A DNA stretch of 33,446 nucleotides from Phycisphaeraceae bacterium (lineage in GTDB: Bacteria; Planctomycetota; Phycisphaerae; Phycisphaerales; UBA1924), in the NCBI GenBank assembly GCA_020639215.1, contig JACKHA010000019.1, positions 1 through 33,446 on the forward strand, read 5' to 3'. A model generated the notes under the pieces. It did no database searches and was not told where the DNA came from. It worked only from the letters and a program-made list of their open reading frames with translations. Positions 29,257 through 33,446 of the stretch are shown here, in pieces. A program made the position numbers and the translations under genes. Each line of letters begins with the position of its first letter. The stretch's first letter is position 1.

Positions 29257-29262
29257 TACACT
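29257..29262 (+). promoter_or_regulatory. Candidate -10 box, leaderless pterin enzyme gene
   Basis: TACACT, 7 nt, ATG at 29270. The 81-nt divergent gap also contains TACGCT on the other strand for the hexomutase. Confidence 0.4.
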
Positions 29263-29269
29263 GGGCGGC

Positions 29270-29653
29270 ATGTACGAGATCACGGTCCAGGCCGACTTTG
29301 CCGCCGCCCATGCGATCGTGATCGGCGGGGCGCGGGAGCCGGTGCATGGGCACAACTGGCACGTGGAGGTGACGCTGAGCGGCTCGACGCTGGACGCGGA
29401 CGGGCTGCTGTGCGACTTCCATACGGCCGAGGAGACGCTGGGGCAGATCGTCAGGCGGTTCCACAACCGGAACCTGAACGACGTGGCGCCGTTTGACACG
29501 GTCAATCCGTCGGCGGAGCACGTGGCCCGGCACATCGCCGAGGCGATGCGCGAGCGGCTGGGTGCGGGGCTGGCGGCGGTGGCGGCGATCTCTCGGGTGA
29601 GCGTGAGCGAGGCGCCGGGTTGCGTGGCGACGTACCACCCCAGGCGGCCGTGA
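29270..29653 (+). CDS. 6-pyruvoyl-tetrahydropterin synthase family enzyme, PTPS-III-like
   Basis: A 127-residue T-fold enzyme. The zinc histidines are H14 (FAAAH), H26 and H28 (VHGHNWH). In QueD and classic PTPS a catalytic Cys sits four residues before HGH (CxxxHGH); here that place is R22, and E23 gives ExxHGH. The ExxHGH form without Cys is the signature described for PTPS-III, which in Plasmodium and various bacteria replaces dihydroneopterin aldolase (FolB) in folate synthesis. The C-terminal E in VSVSEAPGC is the usual substrate-binding Glu. Queuosine synthesis remains an alternative. It is followed 28 nt later by ppk on the same strand. Confidence 0.82.
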   Translation: MYEITVQADFAAAHAIVIGGAREPVHGHNWHVEVTLSGSTLDADGLLCDFHTAEETLGQIVRRFHNRNLNDVAPFDTVNPSAEHVARHIAEAMRERLGAGLAAVAAISRVSVSEAPGCVATYHPRRP

Positions 29654-29681
29654 TCGATGTGGCGGAGCGGCGGATCGAGCG

Positions 29682-31949
29682 ATGAGCACAGCGCCTCGGA
29701 CAACGCGTGATGGGCTTGGCGCCGGCGAGACCGGCGCGGTGTCGCCCGAGCGCAACGGGCTGCGCGGCGCGGCGTCGGCGACGCGTCCGGTGGTGCCCGA
29801 GTCGGACGGCGGGGCGGCGGGGTCGGAGCGCCGGTACTTCAGCCGCGATCTGTCGTGGCTGGAGTTCAACGCGCGGGTGCTGGCCCAGGCGCTGGACGAG
29901 CGGGTGGCGCTGCTCGAGCGGGTGCGGTTCCTGGCGATCTTCACGAACAACCTGGACGAGTTCGTGCAGAAGCGGGTGGGGCTGCTGAATCGCCTGATCG
30001 ACGCGGGGATCGTGGCGCCGTTCCCGGACGGCCTGACGCCGCGCGAGGCGTTCGACGCGGTGCGGGCGCGGATCCTCGAGTTGCAGGGCGTGCAGGCCGA
30101 GTGCTTCGAGACCCGGATCCGACCGGCGCTTGGCGAGGCGGGCATCGTGCTGATGGCCTACGCGGACCTGACGCCGGCGGAGCGGGCGGTGGTGGACGAC
30201 TGGTTCCGCGTGAACGTGTACCCGGTGCTGACGCCGCTGGCGGTTGATCCGGGGCACCGGTTCCCGTTCATCTCGAACCTGTCGGAGAACCTGGGCGTGA
30301 TGGTGTCGCGTCCGGACGATTCGGAGCGTCAGTTCGCGCGGATCAAGATCCCGGACGTGGTGCCGCGGCTGGTGCGGATCGATGATCTGGAAGGGATGCC
30401 CAAGCCCGAGGGTGAGTCGGCGGCGGGGCCGACGCGTTCGCGCCGCGGCGACGACCGCGTGCGTCTGGTCGGGCTGGACGAGATCATCCGGAACAACCTG
30501 GACGATCTGTTTCCCGGCATGGTGATCCACGACGTGATGGCGTTCCGCGTGACGCGATCGGCCGACACTCGCGGCGAGGACGAGCGGGAGGTGGACAACC
30601 TTCTCGAGTCGGTGGAGGAGGAGCTGGCCCAGCGCCGGATCGCGCCTGTGCTGCGGATCGAGCTGAACACGGACCCGTCGCCGAGGATCCTGGAGGTGCT
30701 GGAGCGGGAGCTGGGCATCGAGGCGCGGGACGTGTACCGGCGTCCCGGGCCGCTGGAGTACCTCGATCTGTACCAGATCGCGGACCTGGATCGTCCGGAC
30801 CTGAAGGACCGCCCGTGGGCGCCGATCACGCCGCCGCGATTGGCGGAGAAGTCGGTGAGCATCTTCGATGTGATCCGCGAGCGTGACGTGATCGTGCACC
30901 ACCCGTACGAGTCGTTCCAGGCGAGCGTGGAGCATTTCATCGCGAGCGCGGCCCGGGACCCGGACGTGCTGGCGATCAAGCAGACGCTGTACCGGACCAG
31001 CCCGAAGTCGCCGTTCATCGAGTCGCTGATCCGGGCGGCCAAGAGCGGCAAGCAGGTGGCGTGCCTCGTGGAGCTGCGGGCCCGGTTCGACGAGCACCGC
31101 AACGTGCGGTTCGCGAGGCAGCTGGAGAAGGCGGGCGTGCACGTGGCGTATGGGGTCGTGGGGCTCAAGACGCACTGCAAGTGCTCGCTGGTGGTGCGGC
31201 GTGAGCAGGGTGGCGTGCGGTGTTATGCGCACGTTGGGACGGGCAACTACCACCCGCGGACGGCGCAGCTGTACACGGACCTGGGCCTGCTGACGTGCCG
31301 TCGCGACATCGGCGACGACGTGGTGACGCTGTTCAACGCGCTGACGGGGCACGCCGAGACGCCGGTGTACAAGAAGTTGCTCGTGGCGCCGCAGCACCTG
31401 CGGAAGGCGTTCGCGCGCCTGATCGACCGGGAGATCGAGAACGCGCGGGCGGGGCGTCCGGCCCGGATCGTGGCGAAGATGAACTCGCTGGAGGACAAGA
31501 AGACGGCGGACCGGCTGTATGCGGCGTCGCAGGCGGGCGTGCCGGTGGAGCTGTACGTCCGCGGGTTCTGCTGCGTGCGTCCGGGGGTGGAGGGGCTGTC
31601 GGAGAACATCACGGTCACGAGCATCATCGGGCGGTTCCTGGAGCACGCGCGGATCTACCACTTCGCCGCGGGGCAGGAGGAGATGCTCGAGGGCGAGACG
31701 TACATCGGCTCCGGCGATTGGATGTACCGGAACCTGAACGACCGGGTCGAGGCGGTGGTGCCGATCGAGGACCCGGAGGCGAGGCGGCGGGTGCTGAACA
31801 TCATCGAGGTGCACCGGGCGGATCGGCGGAACGCGTGGGACCTGCGGGCCGATGGGTCGTACGTGCGCCGGGCGGCGTCGGCGGGGGCCGCGCCGGACTC
31901 GGCCGAGGCGCTGGGGACGTTCGAGACCATGATGCGGTCCGGAGGGTGA
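29682..31949 (+). CDS. ppk: Polyphosphate kinase 1
   Basis: A 755-residue enzyme that builds inorganic polyphosphate from ATP. The N domain begins RYFSRDLSWLEFNARVLAQA, with NNLDEFVQKRVGLL shortly after, both typical of PPK1. The autophosphorylated histidine is H498 in GLKTHCKCSL, and RTSPKSPF, ELRARFDEHRN, YAHVGTGNYHPRTA and the late GSGDWMYRNLNDRVE motif are all intact. The length exceeds the usual 690 residues by an N-terminal disordered stretch of about 50 residues. ATG 29682 was kept as the start; later ATG or GTG codons would cut the family start. It converges with a DUF5655-like gene 41 nt away and has no ppx in this window. Confidence 0.96.
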   Translation: MSTAPRTTRDGLGAGETGAVSPERNGLRGAASATRPVVPESDGGAAGSERRYFSRDLSWLEFNARVLAQALDERVALLERVRFLAIFTNNLDEFVQKRVGLLNRLIDAGIVAPFPDGLTPREAFDAVRARILELQGVQAECFETRIRPALGEAGIVLMAYADLTPAERAVVDDWFRVNVYPVLTPLAVDPGHRFPFISNLSENLGVMVSRPDDSERQFARIKIPDVVPRLVRIDDLEGMPKPEGESAAGPTRSRRGDDRVRLVGLDEIIRNNLDDLFPGMVIHDVMAFRVTRSADTRGEDEREVDNLLESVEEELAQRRIAPVLRIELNTDPSPRILEVLERELGIEARDVYRRPGPLEYLDLYQIADLDRPDLKDRPWAPITPPRLAEKSVSIFDVIRERDVIVHHPYESFQASVEHFIASAARDPDVLAIKQTLYRTSPKSPFIESLIRAAKSGKQVACLVELRARFDEHRNVRFARQLEKAGVHVAYGVVGLKTHCKCSLVVRREQGGVRCYAHVGTGNYHPRTAQLYTDLGLLTCRRDIGDDVVTLFNALTGHAETPVYKKLLVAPQHLRKAFARLIDREIENARAGRPARIVAKMNSLEDKKTADRLYAASQAGVPVELYVRGFCCVRPGVEGLSENITVTSIIGRFLEHARIYHFAAGQEEMLEGETYIGSGDWMYRNLNDRVEAVVPIEDPEARRRVLNIIEVHRADRRNAWDLRADGSYVRRAASAGAAPDSAEALGTFETMMRSGG

Positions 31950-31990
31950 CCGAGACGGGGTGTTGGCGGTGGCGCCGGGCGGTCGAATGT

Positions 31991-32404
31991 TCAATCGTCG
32001 CTGGCGAGTTCCCACGCCTCGCGGATCAGGGCCTCGAAGTCGGCGTCGAGTGCGTCGATCGTCTCCAGCACGAACTGGTGCGAGATTCGCAGCGAGCCCA
32101 TTTCCTGTCGGCGGCGCAGCGTCGGGTGCTGGCGCGGCCCGGGCAGGATGAGCGAGACTCGAAGGGCCTTTCGCTGTGCGGAGGCCCCGCCCATCAGTTT
32201 CGGAGCGTTGAGCGCGATCATCGACTTAAGGGCCGAGACCTGGACCTTGCCGCAGGACTTCGCCACGCGCACGAATCCGTCGAAGATCTCGCGGACGAGC
32301 GGGTCGGACCGCTCGAAGTGCGTTCCGATGTCCAGGCGTTCGCAGGTGTGCTCGATGGGCTTGCGCGAGAACCGGCGTCCGCAGTCTGGGCAGACATAGG
32401 CCAT
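31991..32404 (-). CDS. Zinc-finger plus DUF5655-like protein
   Basis: A 137-residue protein. It opens MAYVCPDCGRRFSRKPIEHTC, a small zinc site with C5, C8, H19 and C21. The remainder (VREIFDGFVRVAKSCGKVQVSALKSM, then KALRVSLILPG, GSLRISHQFVLE) follows the pattern of DUF5655, a domain of unknown function found near nucleic-acid and DNA-modification proteins in other bacteria. The start MAYVC is taken because the family begins at the cysteine pair; the frame also holds an ATG at 32413. It begins 11 nt after the glycosyltransferase stop, so both may be one transcript, though a TAGGCT hexamer overlaps that stop. Confidence 0.62.
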   Translation of the reverse strand: MAYVCPDCGRRFSRKPIEHTCERLDIGTHFERSDPLVREIFDGFVRVAKSCGKVQVSALKSMIALNAPKLMGGASAQRKALRVSLILPGPRQHPTLRRRQEMGSLRISHQFVLETIDALDADFEALIREAWELASDD

Positions 32405-32415
32405 GGCGATCAAGC

Positions 32416-33446
32416 CTATCGCCCGATCATGCGGCGCACCGTTCCCCGCAGGCCGGGGCGGGGCGGCGGGGCGGGATCTTTGTCGGGCGGCCTGTTCTCG
32501 CTGCGTTGGCGGAGGGCCGCGAGTTTGCGACGGAGCGAGTCGCGATCGCGTCGGAGTTTCTTGAGCGTCTTTGTGAGCGTGCCGCGCGAAGCACGCCGGC
32601 GTTCGCGAGCCTCGCCCAGGGCCAGACGCAGGGCGGCGCCCGTGGCCAGCGTCGGGTGGCGGGCGGCGATCTCGGCGACGAGGAAGTCGTGGCGGCGCTT
32701 GTCGAGGCGGTAGCGCGAGCCGGGGCGGACGCGGTAGTGAACCAGGTACGCGGGCACGATCTCGGCGCGGCGGCCGGCGGCGGCGAGGGCGGCGTACAGC
32801 TCCCAGTCCTCGTAGCCGGGCATGGTGGTGTCGAAGGGGGCACCGCCGGGCAGGGTCGGGCGGAGGGCGAGCAGAGCGTCGCGCCGGAAGAGGATGCCGC
32901 TGCCGGTGCCCATGGTGTTGACGGCCCCGAGCATGTCGGGGACCAGGCCGAGCGGGCCCCAGGCGCCGACGGGGCGGTCGGGGGACTCCTCGAAGTAACT
33001 CACGAACGAGCCGCAGCAGGCCAGCGACGGGTCGCGGTGCATGACGGCGCGGAGGCGGGCGAGGCAGTTGCGGTCGAGCAAGTCGTCGGCGTCGAGCGTC
33101 AGGATGAAGTCCGTGGCCGCGGCGTGGATGCCGGCGTTGCGGGCGGCGGCGGGGCCTTTGGACTCGCCGGGCTGGGCGTGGCGGATCAGGCGGAGGTCGA
33201 GCCGGCCGAAGCCGTCGCGTTCGAGGCTGTCGAGCACGGTAGTGGTGCGCGGGTGCTCGGAGCCGTCGTCAACGACGATGACGTTGCAGCCGGGCAGCGA
33301 TTGCTGGTCAAGGCTCTCGAGCGCTTCGATGAGGAGTGCGCCCATGTCGCGGTGCGGGATAACAACAGTCACATCTGAAGCGGTCGCCCCGATGTGGTTC
33401 TGGTCCTGGCTCTGGCTCTCCTCGCCAGACTTCGCCTCTTTGCCGG
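32416..33446 (-). CDS. Family 2 glycosyltransferase, cut by the window end
   Basis: A GT-A enzyme that adds a sugar from a nucleotide donor, probably in polysaccharide or surface-glycan synthesis. From the GTG at 33372 the sequence runs VTVVIPHRDMGALLIEALESL, then VIVVDDGSEH, AAARNAG and the donor-binding LTLDADDLLD. PGYEDWELYAALAAAG carries the ED motif with the likely catalytic Asp. A charged helical tail (KTLKKLRRDRDSLRRKLAALR) follows. The frame stays open to the window edge (GKEAKSGEESQSQDQN... before VTVVIP), and GT2 proteins usually have residues before this strand, so I treat the gene as 5'-truncated rather than starting at GTG 33372. The DUF5655-like gene follows closely. Confidence 0.87.
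   Translation of the reverse strand, partial: GKEAKSGEESQSQDQNHIGATASDVTVVIPHRDMGALLIEALESLDQQSLPGCNVIVVDDGSEHPRTTTVLDSLERDGFGRLDLRLIRHAQPGESKGPAAARNAGIHAAATDFILTLDADDLLDRNCLARLRAVMHRDPSLACCGSFVSYFEESPDRPVGAWGPLGLVPDMLGAVNTMGTGSGILFRRDALLALRPTLPGGAPFDTTMPGYEDWELYAALAAAGRRAEIVPAYLVHYRVRPGSRYRLDKRRHDFLVAEIAARHPTLATGAALRLALGEARERRRASRGTLTKTLKKLRRDRDSLRRKLAALRQRSENRPPDKDPAPPPRPGLRGTVRRMIGR

Noticed and set aside
29502..32015. Long minus-strand frame of 837 residues opposite ppk
   Set aside because: The plus-strand ppk product has all family motifs, and the antisense product is a low-complexity shadow caused by high GC.

Overview
The window looks like chromosome of a very GC-rich planctomycete, most likely of class Phycisphaerae. 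This is inferred from family content, not from a marker gene. The clues are three secreted proteins with an N-terminal LEPR/LEDR-VVL motif, a metalloprotease with a PEP-CTERM-like tail, a FTLIELLVVIAIIALL pseudopilin, a small membrane protein with a planctomycete-style CxxCGY...CPECG ribbon, and a lysine/alanine-rich DksA/TraR protein next to lspA. No rRNA, tRNA, CRISPR array or phage module was seen.

Layout. 1-750: the tail of an unidentified gene, then a gene-poor stretch with at least four hairpins. 752-2811: a YCII-domain lipoprotein converging on dnaX. dnaX carries a textbook -1 frameshift cassette (A7 slippery run, 6-nt spacer, stem-loop). 2963-7989: a PEP-CTERM metzincin, a tyrosine-phosphatase/cytochrome-c'-like lipoprotein, a zinc-ribbon membrane protein, a REP-associated tyrosine transposase (RAYT) between two 112-nt inverted REP arms, a methyltransferase and a pseudopilin. 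8295-15884: a coiled-coil/winged-helix protein, a PBP4-type D-Ala-D-Ala carboxypeptidase, a second methyltransferase, lspA with the DksA-like gene, accA, a DUF3788-like protein and a lone receiver domain. 15992-17943: a heme oxygenase divergent from a 7Fe ferredoxin, then a thioredoxin-like protein. 18123-24586: three tandem paralogues with 2, 3 and 4 CARDB-like repeats and a constant pair of choice-of-anchor-D domains. 24758-33446: mutS, an alpha-phosphohexomutase, a PTPS-III-like pterin enzyme, ppk1, a DUF5655-like protein and a family 2 glycosyltransferase cut by the window end.

Most genes are ordinary housekeeping or envelope genes in short transcription units. The less ordinary layer lies between and inside them. 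There are at least three hairpin repeat families, two of which show compensatory base changes between copies. A -10-like hexamer recurs 5-8 nt before the start codons of several genes, which suggests leaderless transcription. The dnaX frameshift signal is the clearest functional element beyond plain genes. The RAYT/REP island is the best candidate for an active mobile or domesticated repeat system.
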